Source: Bacilli bacterium (GTDB lineage Bacteria; Bacillota_I; Bacilli_A; RFN20; CAG-826). From it: a stretch of 5,388 bases of DNA. The notes below the pieces were generated by a model. The model saw nothing but the letters and a program-made list of their open reading frames with translations, was not told where the DNA came from and did not search any database. Positions 5,303 to 5,388 of this stretch are shown one piece after another. Where the stretch lies: the NCBI GenBank assembly GCA_024413875.1, contig JAKSVY010000079.1:1-5388 (forward strand), in the 5' to 3' direction. The translations under genes and the position numbers were made by a program. Position 1 is the stretch's first letter, and the number at the start of each line of letters is the position of its first letter.

Positions 5303-5383
5303 TTGCGCATATAGTTTAACTATATCTTTTTAATAATTCAAGATATTAAATATAAAAAATACATAAATATTATTTATGCGCAA
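5303..5383 (-). promoter_or_regulatory. gap promoter region with two mirrored 17-bp palindromes
   Basis: A candidate promoter on the minus strand is TTGAAT (5341-5336), a 17-bp spacer and TAAACT (5318-5313), each matching four of six consensus bases. It is flanked by two perfect 8-1-8 palindromes with a central T: ATATAGTT-T-AACTATAT (5309-5325), overlapping the -10, and CATAAATA-T-TATTTATG (5362-5378). Each is capped on its outer side by the same element in opposite orientation, TTGCGCATA (5303-5311) and TATGCGCAA (5375-5383). This is the layout of a regulated promoter with paired operators. The palindromes are visible in the sequence; the promoter and any regulator are inferred. No CggR, Rex or CcpA site was recognised. 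Confidence 0.45.
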
Positions 5384-5388
5384 TAAAA

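Noticed and set aside
5283..5388. CggR, Rex or CcpA (cre) operator upstream of gap
   Set aside because: The palindromes have single-base centres and do not fit the Rex TTGTnAN-type site, and no TGnAANCGnTnnCA-like cre was found.

Overview
The window looks like chromosomal DNA of a low-GC Gram-positive bacterium (Bacillota). The 16S rRNA 5' end, the AAAAGGAGGA ribosome binding site before gap, the Streptococcus-like GAPDH and the AT-rich intergenic DNA all point there. A member of Erysipelotrichia or a relative is my best guess, but too little 16S is present to prove it. The standard code appears to be used: every CDS ends in TAA and the Trp codons I checked are TGG. No mobile element, CRISPR array, tRNA or phage gene was seen.

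Layout. Bases 1-49 are the 5' end of a 16S rRNA gene on the minus strand. Behind it lie about 170 bp of pre-rRNA leader (boxA-like element, compact three-stem fold) and a strong rrn promoter at 225-254 with an A/T-rich upstream element. Bases 292-490 hold no gene. They contain a short palindrome, a long alternating purine-pyrimidine (Z-DNA-prone) tract at 389-443, and a promoter whose predicted start site falls on the ATG of the next gene. A plus-strand membrane protein of the CmpB/PF06541 family follows (491-1300). It converges on the minus-strand genes through one shared bidirectional terminator (1299-1337).

From 5282 down to 1342 the minus strand carries a glycolytic cluster: gap (GAPDH), pgk (phosphoglycerate kinase), tpiA (triosephosphate isomerase), then a Bax inhibitor-1 family membrane protein that overlaps the tpiA stop codon by one base. 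gap and pgk are separated by a strong hairpin that is better paired in minus-strand RNA. pgk, tpiA and the BI-1 gene are packed with gaps of 20 bp and -1 bp, so they look like one transcript. The three enzymes catalyse linked triose-phosphate steps: TIM supplies glyceraldehyde 3-phosphate, GAPDH makes 1,3-bisphosphoglycerate and NADH, and PGK makes ATP and 3-phosphoglycerate.

The genes themselves are ordinary. The less expected material is in the non-coding DNA: the Z-DNA-prone tract, a probable leaderless mRNA, and a mirror-symmetric pair of 17-bp palindromes capped by GCGC elements upstream of gap. One 10-mer (TATATGCGCA) from that pair also occurs inside the Z-prone tract. I found no convincing undescribed multi-gene system.
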